A stretch of 64,000 nt of DNA from Diospyros lotus (lineage: Eukaryota > Streptophyta > Magnoliopsida > Ericales > Ebenaceae). The stretch covers positions 32,107,119-32,171,118 of the forward strand of contig NC_068350.1 of the NCBI RefSeq assembly GCF_014633365.1, given 5' to 3'. The notes below the pieces were generated by a model. That model did no database searches. It was not told where the DNA came from and worked only from the letters and a program-made list of their open reading frames with translations. Positions 37,071 through 45,502 of this stretch are shown here, one piece after another. Each line of letters starts with the position of its first letter. The first letter of the stretch is position 1. The translations under genes were made by a program, and so were the position numbers.

Positions 37071-37223
37071 TATAACCTTTTTGAGAGAATCCATGGTGGG
37101 AGTGGAGGCGACATGGATGCAATTGTAGGGATTGGGAGGAGCTTCACCCCACCCATCCAACACCACCACTGCAACGGTCTTACCCTTTGGCAGCTTCGGG
37201 TGATCCCCCAGATTCCACTCCAT
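15865..37223 (-). CDS. iPGAM: 2,3-bisphosphoglycerate-independent phosphoglycerate mutase (complete, nine exons)
   Basis: The enzyme interconverts 3- and 2-phosphoglycerate in glycolysis, in the cytosol, using two metal ions (Mn or Mg) and a phosphoserine intermediate. The exons are 37223-37077, 36928-36801, 30716-30566, 30474-30271, 29924-29500, 28400-28208, 28105-28010, 27373-27218 and 16029-15865. Together they give 1,665 nt, or 554 residues, with the frame conserved throughout; the plant family is usually about 555-560. Visible motifs are DGWGE (23-27), the catalytic Ser76 in [13 protein letters not shown] (162-166), RADR (281-284), GHTGD (428-432) and TADHGN (464-469). The start is the first ATG in frame and I see no targeting peptide. 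Intron 6 has a GC donor; the others are GT-AG. Introns 2 and 8 hold retrotransposons, yet no exon is damaged, so the gene is probably expressed. Confidence 0.95.
16190..16869 (+). pseudogene. 5'-truncated RTE LINE copy
   Basis: This segment matches the last 680 bp or so of the LINE at 7268-10500, from the region just after the RT palm to the TTG tail, including IHVADPT and the ADPT-stop. It is antisense to iPGAM. 5' truncation is normal for LINEs. I could not fix a TSD. A 99-residue open stretch (16498-16797) is only a remnant. Confidence 0.88.
17023..17291 (-). repeat. Inverted fragment of gypsy reverse transcriptase
   Basis: On the minus strand this 269-bp piece corresponds closely to 22535-22795 on the plus strand, the start of RT in the neighbouring element. 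It contains the PWGAP...FVKKK and CIDYRQLN motifs. Homology stops sharply at both ends. It abuts the 5' LTR remnant of the same element family, in opposite orientation. Confidence 0.85.
17292..17924 (+). repeat. 5' LTR remnant
   Basis: This segment ends CGAGGCGGGGTGTTACA immediately before the PBS, as chromoviral LTRs do. Its left part is missing and is replaced by the inverted RT fragment, so only about 630 bp remain. I could not align it with the visible part of the 3' LTR, which seems to keep a different portion. Confidence 0.6.
18187..18615 (+). CDS. Upstream ORF between PBS and gag
   Basis: The 142-residue ORF has an N-terminal half with aromatic and acidic residues ([17 protein letters not shown]) and a strongly acidic stretch ([19 protein letters not shown]) at about residues 92-110. 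The end is degraded. It lies 250 bp after the PBS and 80 bp before the gag ATG. Extra ORFs ahead of gag are known in some plant gypsy lineages, but I do not recognise a domain here. It could also be a former part of the leader that stayed open. Confidence 0.4.
   Translation: MLLFLNAMEDIIDDVSPSYQELEDLAEYQIDYLINLWVGEWKTYAQWIRQNWEFETLNEFCARIRALYADLYGEAMDKGAQEDVVVVELEEEEDVIDISTDDDEEGPPVEFDNDINTKEPWIWRPKKKILCLFSFVLECYAK
18693..25420 (+). pseudogene. Chromovirus gag-pol, interrupted and mutated
   Basis: Gag starts at 18693, with FRGRACDDP near residue 90 and at least one CCHC knuckle ([15 protein letters not shown], about 19693-19737). The protease has [13 protein letters not shown], with Leu where the usual catalytic triad DSG/DTG has Ser or Thr. 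RT lies at 22640-23390 and has FIDNILIYS, so the second catalytic Asp of the DD pair is Asn. RNase H is at 23500-23860 and the integrase at 24150-25080, with SDRDLRFTS. The chromodomain-like end is at about 25190-25420. Nonsense codons recur (18998, 23383, 23583, 24223 and others). Reading resumes in the same frame across the solo LTR. Confidence 0.9.
20232..22441 (+). repeat. Solo LTR of another gypsy family
   Basis: This segment is 2,210 bp, from TGTAACGCCCCG to GGGTGCTTACA, flanked by the 5-bp TSD gtagc (20227-20231 and 22442-22446). There is no PBS, PPT or coding region. The small ORFs in it are not genes. It is GC-rich with near-repeats of GGGAGTACCG around 21726-21800. It arose by LTR-LTR recombination after insertion into the chromovirus. 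Confidence 0.9.
25431..27000 (+). repeat. 3' LTR of the chromovirus, right end eroded
   Basis: It begins TGTAATACCCG just after the purine tract AGAGGGAGAGGA. It includes an A-run (25603-25620), a promoter-like TATAAAAAGGG near 26144 and a downstream GGTGAGTGAGCAG segment. The expected terminal TTACA is not found, so the end point is estimated. Confidence 0.65.
27218..28400 (-). CDS. iPGAM: iPGAM exons 6-8
   Basis: Exon 6 (28400-28208) carries [10 protein letters not shown] and a long helical stretch. Exon 7 (28105-28010) carries [16 protein letters not shown], which includes metal-site residues. Exon 8 (27373-27218) carries TADHGNAED, the second metal site. The intron between 6 and 7 (102 bp) begins with GC rather than GT. 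The CAG|GC donor is otherwise a good consensus, and the only in-frame joining gives the conserved H-Q-V-R-V. Confidence 0.94.
28560..29035 (-). repeat. Possible LTR fragment in iPGAM intron 5
   Basis: The minus strand has a TATA-like CTATAAATAG near 28778-28788. On the plus strand a 'gatcgcagcggaatg' segment resembles the 'gcatgcaacggaagcg' of the copia LTR at 50786. Runs of AATTCAAATT repeats occur at 28830-28910. I could not fix ends or a TSD. Confidence 0.3.
29500..30716 (-). CDS. iPGAM: iPGAM exons 3-5
   Basis: Exon 3 (30716-30566) carries [11 protein letters not shown]. Exon 4 (30474-30271) carries [12 protein letters not shown] and [15 protein letters not shown]. Exon 5 (29924-29500) carries [13 protein letters not shown] and NFRADRM. 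These line the substrate-binding transferase domain. Splice phases are 2 into exon 3, 0, 0, then 2 out of exon 5, all consistent. No stops are present. Confidence 0.95.
30754..31010 (+). repeat. 5' LTR of the intron-2 copia element
   Basis: This LTR is 257 bp long, TGTTGAAAAGTGC...ATATCCAACA, followed by the PBS. A short TATA-like TGTATAAATA occurs near 30920. Confidence 0.93.
31132..34884 (+). pseudogene. Copia gag-pol, broken
   Basis: Gag starts at ATG 31132; its UBN2-type part is at 31380-31714 and a decayed CCHC knuckle near 31925. The protease shows IDSGCTNH (near 32077). The integrase (32480-33125) shows [16 protein letters not shown] and [10 protein letters not shown] lies at 33360-34400 and shows [10 protein letters not shown]; the expected YVDD is LVDD, preceded by a stop (33925). 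RNase H shows [11 protein letters not shown] and ADILTKGL. Stops and frameshifts (31297, 31714, 32290, 33472, 33675, 33925) rule out function. Confidence 0.92.
34880..35173 (+). repeat. 3' LTR of the intron-2 copia element
   Basis: This LTR is 294 bp long, longer than its partner mainly because a 35-bp segment is tandemly duplicated (34901-34935 and 34936-34970). It ends CCAACA before the TSD gttag. Confidence 0.92.
35476..36060. repeat. Diverged tandem duplication in iPGAM intron 2
   Basis: Two segments with a period of about 343 bp (35479 onward and 35822 onward) share ordered blocks: TTCTGGATTCA.CAAGTACA, ATGGATA.GCTAGAAAAG, a GCAAGACATA-type block and a terminal ACAATATTTCT. They are clearly diverged. 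No protein is encoded. Confidence 0.6.
36801..37223 (-). CDS. iPGAM: iPGAM exons 1-2 (start and catalytic serine)
   Basis: Exon 1 (37223-37077) starts [15 protein letters not shown] and has VVVLDGWGE with the metal-ligand Asp23. Exon 2 (36928-36801) has [14 protein letters not shown] with the phospho-accepting Ser76. The donor of exon 1 is followed after a few bases by a CT-repeat (GA on plus, about 37037-37063). Confidence 0.95.
37037..37063. repeat. (GA)n microsatellite in iPGAM intron 1
   Basis: A perfect GA run on the plus strand, CT in the sense of the gene, sits about 15 bp inside the 5' end of intron 1. Confidence 0.9.
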
Positions 37224-37293
37224 TTCCGTTAACAGGGTACCTACCGAATCTCTATTCTATATATATGGCAGAAGAGGCAGATTCAAAGCAGAG

Positions 37294-37334
37294 CGTGATG
37301 GTGATGGTGATGGTGCTGGTGCTGGTGCTGGTGC
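37294..37334. repeat. Trinucleotide repeat upstream of iPGAM
   Basis: GATGGT units change to GCTGGT units on the plus strand, about 70-110 bp upstream of the iPGAM ATG. This is probably in the 5' UTR or core promoter. In gene sense it reads CACCAG/CACCAT. A TATATATA run lies at about 37258-37265, probably too close to the ATG to be the TATA box. Confidence 0.7.
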
Positions 37335-38228
37335 TTACTAGAAAGTTGTAGTAGCGTTGGAAGTGAGAAGCTCCAGTTTCCATTCTTCTATCTGCCACCT
37401 TCCGGAAGATGAGTTCTTTTATTATTATTATCAATTTAATTCATCATGACTTCAAATAATATGAATTATTATTCAACTCTTAACCACCAAAAATAATATC
37501 ATGTCTAGTGTTTATTGTTATTCAAAGAAAGAGTATAATTTTTTTTAATAGTATATTAATTTGACCATATACTGAAAAAATTGAGTCAGAAATCAATATT
37601 TTAGATCAAATAACTATTAATAATTGTTGGTAAAATGCATTTTTAATTTTTAAGTCGTTGTTTGACTTGAAGATGGAACTATAAAACACTTTCTTATTTA
37701 TGTCAATAATTGTTTAACAACAAAATATTTTGTTAAACTTTATATTATTGTTTGATTACTATAGCTTTTGTAAAATAGATGTTAATATAATAATGTTTAT
37801 TTGGTTTTATCACTTTGAAATTCTTTAAATTTAGGGCAAAATGTGAGATTTAACCCTAATCTTTAAAATAAGTCAAATAAGCTCTTGAGTTGTTATAAAT
37901 GGAGCCATGTTAGCCAATTAATAATTTTTCATTTTGATGTTATTAAATGATGGTAACATCATCAATAATTGATGGTCGATCAAAAACTTTTAGAATAAAA
38001 CATGATTATTCTAAGAAATGAATTTAGTCAACCAAAAATTATCATAAATAAAATTTCATCCTCCAAAAGTGTCACATTCACAATGCTTCTTGTTTTAGTA
38101 TAGCCTTGGAAGAAGATGTTGTTCTCTCGAAAAAGAAGGTAATGTTACCATGTAAGTTGTTTAGAGGAATTGAACAACACATTCTCTCGGTTAACTCAAT
38201 CTCCTAGAAGACTCAAAAGGATATGTTC
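37335..38228. other. iPGAM upstream region
   Basis: AT-rich DNA with no ORF of note. The segment from about 37840 ('gtgagatttaaccctaatc') resembles one end of a common plant MITE, but I could not find its partner. The last five bases (38224-38228, tgttc) are the left TSD of the next composite element. Confidence 0.5.
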
Positions 38229-39593
38229 TGTAACGCCCAAGATTTTTAAACTAAAATATAATGTAATACTTGGAATTTTATTTTAGCTTCTAATACTTGA
38301 GGAAATATGTCCTTTCAAGGGATTATAGAAACCTTGAGACAAAGGTTCAGTTTTTGAGCCAGTGACAAAATCGTAAATATTGAGATTCGGGTAAAAGTGT
38401 AATTTACCTAAAAATCAGGGGTATTAGCGTAATTAGTCCTTTCTTCGGGGACTAAAATGCAATTAAAAATTGGCCTAGGGACCAAGTTGAAAAGGGTCTA
38501 AGTGCAATTACCTGAAAAGTTTGGGCCAAAGTGTAATTCTTGAAATATTTTTCCTAAGGGCATTTGGGAGATTCAAGAAAAGCCTTATAAATGATTTTAG
38601 AGATAAGGATGAAGTCTCATGATGATATTAGAGATAAGATGAAGGCTCATGATGACTTTAGAGATAAGATAAGTATTCATGATGACTTTAGAGATAAAGA
38701 TTAAGCCTCATGATGACTTTAAAGATAAGATTTGATATGATTTGGATAAGATTTGATAAGATCTTATGTGGATAAGATTTGATTCAGATAAGAATGATTG
38801 CAGAATATCTTAGAAGATATGGAATGATTAGAGAATATTTTAGAAGATTTGAAATGATTGGAATATCTTGAAAGATTTAGAAAATATTTGAAATGATTGT
38901 GACTTACTTGGTGACCAAGTTTCCAAGCCTATAAATAGGGCTCATGGCCAAGAGTTTCCTCATTCTAAGTTGGGATAAATTCGTGCTGGACGGGAGTGCT
39001 TCGAGCTTTTTGTAAAGGTGAAGCCTTCAGCATTCAAATCTCATCAAACCAAGTTAAGGTAAGTACATTATGAACTATTTATGATGTTTAAGCATGACTA
39101 TGAACTATGTTATGTGGTCCCTCATGTTATGTTATGTTCACGCAAGTTTCGGGACCGGAGCTCGGTAGCGCTACGCACGAGGGTTCTTACCCCTGCAAGT
39201 TGGTGGAACCTCTCGTGTCTCCATACGATATGTTATGTTATGTCATGACTTGTTTAAATACATATGATGGTTCTCTTGTACTTACTGAGATTTGCGTAAT
39301 CTCACCCCCCTTATGTTTCCCCCTCTCCTAGGTGAGCATGAATGAGGAGACCAGGACATGGACGTGGAGCGTGGTGGCTTGTTTAAAAAGGATTTTCAAG
39401 AATTTAAGTTTAGTTTTCCTTTTGAAAACAATGTTTCTAGGGTTAAACTATGATCTTTTCTTATATGTATGCCATAAAGCATGTCTTGGAATTTTATTTG
39501 ATTTAAAGGAAGTATGATTTTGGTTTTAAGCTCCGAATATTTTTATATGAATATTATTATCATTAAGCATGTAAGTAAGTTACGGGTGTCACA
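38229..39593 (+). repeat. Extra inverted LTR (1,365 bp)
   Basis: It runs from TGTAACGCCC to GGTGTCACA and is an inverted copy of the LTRs at 39675-41009 and 46041-47406. The TATA motif TATAAATAG is at 38930-38938. It has no internal region attached: it is followed only by the 3-nt spacer TAG and then the tRNA copy. A block of roughly 30-bp repeats near 38600-38740 has one unit more than the middle LTR. Confidence 0.95.
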
Positions 39594-39596
39594 TAG

Positions 39597-39671
39597 ATTA
39601 GAGTGGCGCAGCGGAAGCGTGGTGGGCCCATAACCCACAGGTCCCAGGATCGAAACCTAGCTCTGATACCA
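39597..39671 (+). tRNA. Full-length initiator tRNA-Met(CAT) sequence with CCA, retro-copied primer
   Basis: The 75 nt fold as an initiator tRNA: acceptor arms 39597-39603 and 39661-39667, anticodon stem GTGGG/CCCAC with the three G-C pairs typical of initiators, anticodon CAT at 39629-39631, and T-arm near 39644-39660. It ends ACCA; nuclear plant tRNA genes do not encode CCA. Compared with the plant initiator consensus as I know it, position 3 is C to T and the T-stem has one G to A, both deamination-like. It lies exactly between two inverted LTRs and their TAG/CTA spacers. Box A and B sequences are largely present, so Pol III transcription is possible but not implied. Confidence 0.92.
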
Positions 39672-39674
39672 CTA

Positions 39675-41009
39675 TGTGACACCCGTAACTTACTTACATG
39701 CTTAATGATAATAATATTCATATAAAAATATTCGGAGCTTAAAACCAAAATCATACTTCCTTTAAATCAAATAAAATTCCAAGACATGCTTTATGGCATA
39801 CATATAAGAAAAGATCATAGTTTAACCCTAGAAACATTATTTTCAAAAGGAAAACTAAACTTAAATTCTTGAAAATCCTTTTTAAACAAGCCACCACTCT
39901 CCACGTCCATGTCCTGGTCTCCTCATTCATGCTCACCTAGGAGAGGGGGAAACATAAGGGGGGTGAGATTACGCAAATCTCAGTAAGTACAAGAGAACCA
40001 TCATATGTATTTAAACAAGTCATGACATAACATAACATATCGTATGGAGACACGAGAGGTTCCACCAACTTGCAGGGGTAAGAACCCTCGTGCGTAGCGC
40101 TACCGAGCTCCGGTCCCGAAACTTGCGTGAACATAACATAACATGAGGGACCACATAACATAGTTCATAGTCATGCTTAAACATCATAAATAGTTCATAA
40201 TGTACTTACCTTAACTTGGTTTGATGAGATTTGAATGCTGAAGGCTTCACCTTTACAAAAAGCTCGAAGCACTCCCGTCCAGCACGAATTTATCCCAACT
40301 TAGAATGAGGAAACTCTTGGCCATGAGCCCTATTTATAGGCTTGGAAACTTGGTCACCAAGTAAGTCACAATCATTTCAAATATTTTCTAAATCTTTCAA
40401 GATATTCCAATCATTTCAAATCTTCTAAAATATTCTCTAATCATTCCATATCTTCTAAGATATTCTGCAATCATTCTTATCTGAATCAAATCTTATCCAC
40501 ATAAGATCTTATCAAATCTTATCCAAATCATATCAAATCTTATCCTTAAAGTCATCATGAGGCTTAATCTTTATCTCTAAAGTCATCATGAGCCTTCATC
40601 TTATCTCTAATATCATCATGAGGCTTCATCCTTATCTCTAAAATCATTTATAAGGCTTTTCTTGAATCTCCCAAATGCCCTTAGGAAAAATATTTCAAGA
40701 ATTACACTTTGGCCCAAACTTTTCAGGTAATTGCACTTAGACTCTTTTCAACTTGGTCCCTAGGCCAATTTTTAATTGCATTTTAGTCCCCGAAGAAAGG
40801 ACTAATTACGCTAATACCCCTGATTTTTAGGTAAATTACACTTTTACCCGAACCTCAATATTTACGATTTTGCCACTGGCTCAAAAACTGAACCTTTGTC
40901 TCAAGGCTTCTATAATCCCTTGAAAGGACATATTTCCTCAAGTATTAGAAGCTAAAATAAAATCCCAAGTATTACATTATATTTTAGTTTAAAAATCTTG
41001 GGCGTTACA
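39675..41009 (-). repeat. 3' LTR of the young chromovirus (1,335 bp)
   Basis: On the minus strand it runs from TGTAACGCCC to GGTGTCACA, preceded by the purine tract TTTTAGGAGGGTAGAT (41010-41025). The TATA box complement is at 40330-40338. It is the shortest of the three copies because it has fewer of the roughly 30-bp internal repeats. Instead of a target duplication, its U5 end is followed by TAG and the tRNA copy. Confidence 0.95.
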
Positions 41010-41050
41010 ATCTACCCTCCTAAAACAATTTTCGTCCTCGAAAATTTACC

Positions 41051-44000
41051 TTACTTCTCGTCATCAAACAGCTGGGGATATTTGGATCGCATGTCGTCCT
41101 CGCGCTCCCATGTTGCTTCTTCGACTGAATGATGTTTCCATAACACCTTGACCAATGGTATATCTTTATTGCGAAGCCTTCTTACTTCCCGAGTAACAAT
41201 GCTTATTGGTGCCTCCTCATATTTCAGGTCTTGCTGTATCTCTAATGGTTGATGCTTTATTACATGGGTTGGGTCGGGGACATACTTTTTGAGCATTGAT
41301 ATGTGGAAAACATCATGTACTGCTGAGAGATCTGGTGGTAAGGCTAGATGATAAGCAACATTCCCAACCCGCTTTAAGATCTCAAATGGGCCTATAAACC
41401 GAGGTCTAAGCTTTCCTTTCTTCCCAAACTGTAAAACTCCTTTTATGGGTGTAACTTTTAAGAATACCTTATCACCAATGGAAAACTCCAAATCCCTTCT
41501 TCTTTTATCTACATAGTTTTTCTGTCTATCTTGAGCCTTCTTCATACTATCTTTGATCCTTTCAATGGCTTGTACAGTTTGTTCCACAATCTCTGGACCC
41601 AAAATCTTCCGCTCGCCAACTTCATTCCAATGAACAGGTGATCTGCATTTCCTTCCATATAGCGCCTCATAAGGTGCCATGCCAATAGATGCATGGTGAC
41701 TATTGTTGTATGCGAATTCAGTTAATGGTAGATGTTTCTCCCAATGTCCACCAAATTCTAGGGTACAAATACGAAGCATATCCTCTAAAGTTTGTATTGT
41801 CCTTTCAGATTGTCCATCTGTCTGAGGATGAAAAGCTGTACTAAAACTCAATTTGGTTCCCATGGCTCTGTGTAAGCTCCTCCAAAAGTTGGATGTGAAC
41901 CTCGGGTCCCTATCCGATACAATGGAAACTGGAACACCATGTAGTCTTACTATTTCCTTAACATACAGTCGTGCAAGCTGATCCATTGTAAATGTCATCC
42001 GAATAGGTAAGAAGTGAGCTGATTTGGTAAGTCGATCCACGATCACCCAAATAGCCTCATGTCCTGTTACTGATTTTGGAAATCCTACAACAAAGTCCAT
42101 CGTCACATGTTCCCATTTCCATTCTGGAACCTCCAATGGTTGCAGTAACCCTGTTGGTCGTTGGTGCTCAGCTTTCACCTGCTGACATATCAAACACTTC
42201 TCGACAAATTTAGCTATGTCTTCTTTCATATTCCTCCACCAAAACACTGCCTTTAGGTCACGATACATCTTTGTACTTCCAGGATGTACAGAATAAGGAG
42301 TGGAGTGGGCTTCTTCTAGAATTTCTTGCCTTAGTTCCTCAAAGTTTGGCACACACAGTCTCCCTTGGTAGTAGAGTGTATCATCACTAGCTATTGTGAA
42401 GTCCTTCCGCTTCTCAGTATTAACCTCAGCCTTGATGTATTCAAAGAATTGGTCTCCCTTCTGATGGCTCTTAATCCGATCACGGAGAGTCGGTCGAACA
42501 GAGAGTGCTGCCATACGAGCATTATAATTAGATGGCGTATCAACAAACTCGAGGCTTAACCTCTCAAACTCCTTCCACAAAGGCTTTTGTGCTGTCAAAG
42601 CTGCTACTTGGCTCATTTTCTTTCTACTCAAGGCGTCCGCCACCACGTTTGCTTTGCCAGGGTGGTAGTGGATTTCACAATCATAATCCTTCACTAATTC
42701 CAGCCATCTCCTTTGCCTCATATTTAACTCTTTTTGTGTGAAGATGTACTTAAGGCTCTTATGATCGGTATAGATATCGCATTTACCTCCGTATAGATAG
42801 TGTCTCCAGATTTTCAAGGCATGCACTACTGCAGCAAGTTCTAGGTCATGTGTAGGATAGTTTTGCTCATAAGGCTTCAACTGCCTTGATGCATATGCAA
42901 CTACCTTACCTTTTTGCATCAATACGCATCCAATTCCTTGTTTGGACGCATCACTATAAATAACAAAACCTTCTGACCCTTGAGGAATAGTTAATACTGG
43001 CGCATTGACCAGCCTCTTCTTTAATTCTTCAAAACTAGTTTCACATTTCTCTATCCATTCAAACTTAGTACCTTTGCGAGTCAACTGCGTCAAAGGCCCC
43101 GCCAATTTGGAGAACCCTTCGATGAACCTCCTATAGTATCCAGCTAAACCCAAAAAGCTGCGAACCTCATTTACATTGGTTGGTCTTGACCAATTTAATA
43201 TTGCTTCTACCTTGCTGGGGTCCACTTCTATTCCTTGAGCTGTGACAACATGTCCAAGGAATACCACCCGCTCCAACCAAAACTCGCACTTCTTGAATTT
43301 TGCAAATAGCTTCTTTTCCTTCAAGATCCCTAAAACAACCCTCAAATGTTTTTCATGCTCTTCTTTACTTCGAGAATACATCAATATATCATCAATAAAG
43401 ACAATGACAAATTTATCCAAGTACTCATAGAAAACTCGATTCATTAGGTCCATAAAAACTCCAGGCGCATTAGTCAAGCCAAAGGGCATGACTAAAAACT
43501 CATAATGACCATACCGAGTTCTGAAAGCTGTCTTCGAGATGTCACTAGATTTGATCCTCAACTGGTGATATCCTGACCTTAGATCAATCTTTGAGAATAC
43601 TTGTGCACCTTGTAACTGATCAAACAAGTCCTCGATCCTAGGAAGAGGATACTTGTTCTTAATAGTAATCTTATTCAATTCTCGGTAATCGATGCACATC
43701 CTCATTGATCCGTCTTTCTTCTTGACGAATAATACCGGTGCTCCCCAGGGGGATACACTTGGTCGAATAAATCCTTTCCCCAATAGTTCCTCTAACTGGG
43801 TTTTTAGCTCGTGTAGCTCCTTTGGTGCCATCCTGTAAGGAGCTTTAGAAATAGGTGCGGAACCGGGCACTAAATCAATAGTGAACTCTACTTCTCGTTC
43901 TGGTGGCATTTCAGTCAGGTCATCAGGGAAGACCTCTGGAAATTCCTTTACTACTTTAACGTCATTCACTGTTAATTCTTTTCCTCCCTTAACCACCACT

Positions 44001-44551
44001 GACATTAAGAATCCAATACATCCTTCCGACTGTAATAGTTTCTTGGCTTTTAATGCTGAAATGACACGGGGAAGGTATTTTGTCTCAGCCACTGAAAGGC
44101 AAAGTTCTATCCCTTCAGGATACTTACAAACTATTTCCTTCTCAAAGCATAGAATGGTCGCATGGTGCTTGGAAAGCCAACCCATTCCCAAAATCACATC
44201 GAATTCTTGCATATCTAAGACATATAAGGTTGTTTCTAAAAACTTTCCCCCGACCTCCACCTTAGCTGTTCTTACTACATGATTCGTGCCTATTATATCT
44301 CCTGAGGGTATTGTTACTCCTAAGTGAGTACTTACATGTTCCACATGTGCATTGCATTTACTTGCAAACTTAGGGGATATAAAAGAATGGGTGGAACCAG
44401 AATCAAACAAAGGATAAGTAGGTATTCTAGAGATGAGGATGTTACCTGCCAACACGTTGCGGTCCTGATCCTCCTCCTGTCCTGTGAGTGCATACACCCT
44501 AGCTTGCCCCTTAGGGGGATTTCCTGGCTTCTGTTGATATGGTTGTTGTTG
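41051..44551 (-). CDS. Chromovirus pol: protease, RT, RNase H, integrase, chromodomain
   Basis: A single open frame of about 1,166 codons (first Met at 44497) follows the gag stop without a frame change. From the Met, the protease has [12 protein letters not shown] (about residue 32), RT spans about 200-370 with FIDDILMYS, and RNase H starts near 505 with [12 protein letters not shown]. The integrase has an HHCC knuckle (about 725-775) and catalytic Asp, Asp and Glu around [15 protein letters not shown] and the Glu of the DGQSERT region. The C-terminal chromodomain-like end includes [17 protein letters not shown]. The order RT-RNase H-integrase is gypsy, and the chromodomain places it in the Tekay/Del group. 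All key catalytic residues look intact. Confidence 0.95.
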   Translation of the reverse strand, partial: QQQPYQQKPGNPPKGQARVYALTGQEEDQDRNVLAGNILISRIPTYPLFDSGSTHSFISPKFASKCNAHVEHVSTHLGVTIPSGDIIGTNHVVRTAKVEVGGKFLETTLYVLDMQEFDVILGMGWLSKHHATILCFEKEIVCKYPEGIELCLSVAETKYLPRVISALKAKKLLQSEGCIGFLMSVVVKGGKELTVNDVKVVKEFPEVFPDDLTEMPPEREVEFTIDLVPGSAPISKAPYRMAPKELHELKTQLEELLGKGFIRPSVSPWGAPVLFVKKKDGSMRMCIDYRELNKITIKNKYPLPRIEDLFDQLQGAQVFSKIDLRSGYHQLRIKSSDISKTAFRTRYGHYEFLVMPFGLTNAPGVFMDLMNRVFYEYLDKFVIVFIDDILMYSRSKEEHEKHLRVVLGILKEKKLFAKFKKCEFWLERVVFLGHVVTAQGIEVDPSKVEAILNWSRPTNVNEVRSFLGLAGYYRRFIEGFSKLAGPLTQLTRKGTKFEWIEKCETSFEELKKRLVNAPVLTIPQGSEGFVIYSDASKQGIGCVLMQKGKVVAYASRQLKPYEQNYPTHDLELAAVVHALKIWRHYLYGGKCDIYTDHKSLKYIFTQKELNMRQRRWLELVKDYDCEIHYHPGKANVVADALSRKKMSQVAALTAQKPLWKEFERLSLEFVDTPSNYNARMAALSVRPTLRDRIKSHQKGDQFFEYIKAEVNTEKRKDFTIASDDTLYYQGRLCVPNFEELRQEILEEAHSTPYSVHPGSTKMYRDLKAVFWWRNMKEDIAKFVEKCLICQQVKAEHQRPTGLLQPLEVPEWKWEHVTMDFVVGFPKSVTGHEAIWVIVDRLTKSAHFLPIRMTFTMDQLARLYVKEIVRLHGVPVSIVSDRDPRFTSNFWRSLHRAMGTKLSFSTAFHPQTDGQSERTIQTLEDMLRICTLEFGGHWEKHLPLTEFAYNNSHHASIGMAPYEALYGRKCRSPVHWNEVGERKILGPEIVEQTVQAIERIKDSMKKAQDRQKNYVDKRRRDLEFSIGDKVFLKVTPIKGVLQFGKKGKLRPRFIGPFEILKRVGNVAYHLALPPDLSAVHDVFHISMLKKYVPDPTHVIKHQPLEIQQDLKYEEAPISIVTREVRRLRNKDIPLVKVLWKHHSVEEATWEREDDMRSKYPQLFDDEK

Positions 44552-45502
44552 CTATTTCTTTACTTGACCCTTGGGACAGAATTTGGCAATATGACCCATT
44601 TCACCACAACTGTAACAGGCACCGGTTCCCATGAGACATAGTCCAGTATGACGCTTCTGACATTTGTCACACACTGGGTTCAGTTGATAATACCCTGATG
44701 TTGGACCGCCTCCTTTATTCTTCTTCGAATAATCCTGCTTTCCTTTACCTTTATCCTCCCACTTACGTTTTTCTAGTGGTCCAAACTGTGATTGCTTGCT
44801 ATTGCTGTTGGAGCTTTCTCTAAAGTTCGCTAATTGGGCCTTAGCTAGCACCTCATGATACGTGCCTAACTCAAAAGTTACGACTGCCTGCCGTAAATCA
44901 TCTCTCAACCCTTGTTCAAAGCGCCTTGCCCGCTTTTGTTCTGTATCCACTAAGGCTGGGGCAAAACGTGATAGCTCATCAAACTTCCTTTCGTATTCAA
45001 TCAAGGTCAAGCTACCTTGTTTTAACATGAGGAACTCTGCTTCCTTCTGGTTACGGATGTTAGCGGGGTAATAGTTCTTAAGAAAAAGTTCCTTGAACTG
45101 ATCCCAGGTCCACACATGTCCTTGGGGTCGGGATCTGGCAGTAGAATCCCACCAATGCCTTGCTCCATGTTGTAACATATATGTAGCGCAAGTTACCTTC
45201 CTAGGGTCTGGACAATCTATGAGATTAAAGATCCGTTCAATTGTTGCTATCCAATCTTCAGCTACTAGAGGGTCTAACCCACCCTCGAAAGTTGGAGGTT
45301 GAAGCTTCCAAAACTGCTCTACCAAGGTAGCATTGTTTCTTAGGTTTTCTTGGGGAGGTGCAACTGGTGGTGTGGCAAGTGGCGTCATGTTGCGAATGGC
45401 ATCAATGAACTGCATGAACTGCCCGTTGAGGTTGTTGGTTTCGCTAGCCTCATTTTGCGACTGCCTGCCCCTACTATTGGCACTTCTTGCACGGGTTTCC
45501 AT
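44552..45502 (-). CDS. Chromovirus gag
   Basis: The 316-residue protein starts at ATG 45502, about 540 bp after the 5' LTR. It has a capsid-type retrotransposon gag domain (FEGGLDPLVAEDWI near 75, WDQFKELFLKNYYP near 130), a basic Lys-rich linker and one CCHC knuckle (CYSCGEMGHIAKFC) near the end. It stops at a TAG (44552-44554) that lies in the same frame as pol. It packages element RNA into virus-like particles. Confidence 0.95.
   Translation of the reverse strand: METRARSANSRGRQSQNEASETNNLNGQFMQFIDAIRNMTPLATPPVAPPQENLRNNATLVEQFWKLQPPTFEGGLDPLVAEDWIATIERIFNLIDCPDPRKVTCATYMLQHGARHWWDSTARSRPQGHVWTWDQFKELFLKNYYPANIRNQKEAEFLMLKQGSLTLIEYERKFDELSRFAPALVDTEQKRARRFEQGLRDDLRQAVVTFELGTYHEVLAKAQLANFRESSNSNSKQSQFGPLEKRKWEDKGKGKQDYSKKNKGGGPTSGYYQLNPVCDKCQKRHTGLCLMGTGACYSCGEMGHIAKFCPKGQVKK

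Noticed and set aside
39107..39517. Open frames of 74 and 61 residues repeated at 39107-39517, 39751-40161 and 46117-46527
   Set aside because: They lie inside the three LTR copies and are identical or nearly so only because the LTRs are. They have no start context or domain; they are chance ORFs in U5/R sequence.
39597..39671. An ordinary nuclear tRNA-Met gene
   Set aside because: Encoded CCA, the exact fit between LTR spacers TAG and CTA, the inverted LTRs and the outer TSD all point to a copied primer. A normal gene would have no CCA and independent flanks.
41051..45502. A gag-pol frameshift site
   Set aside because: The two frames are the same (the distance between the gag ATG and first pol Met is a multiple of three); only a stop codon separates them.
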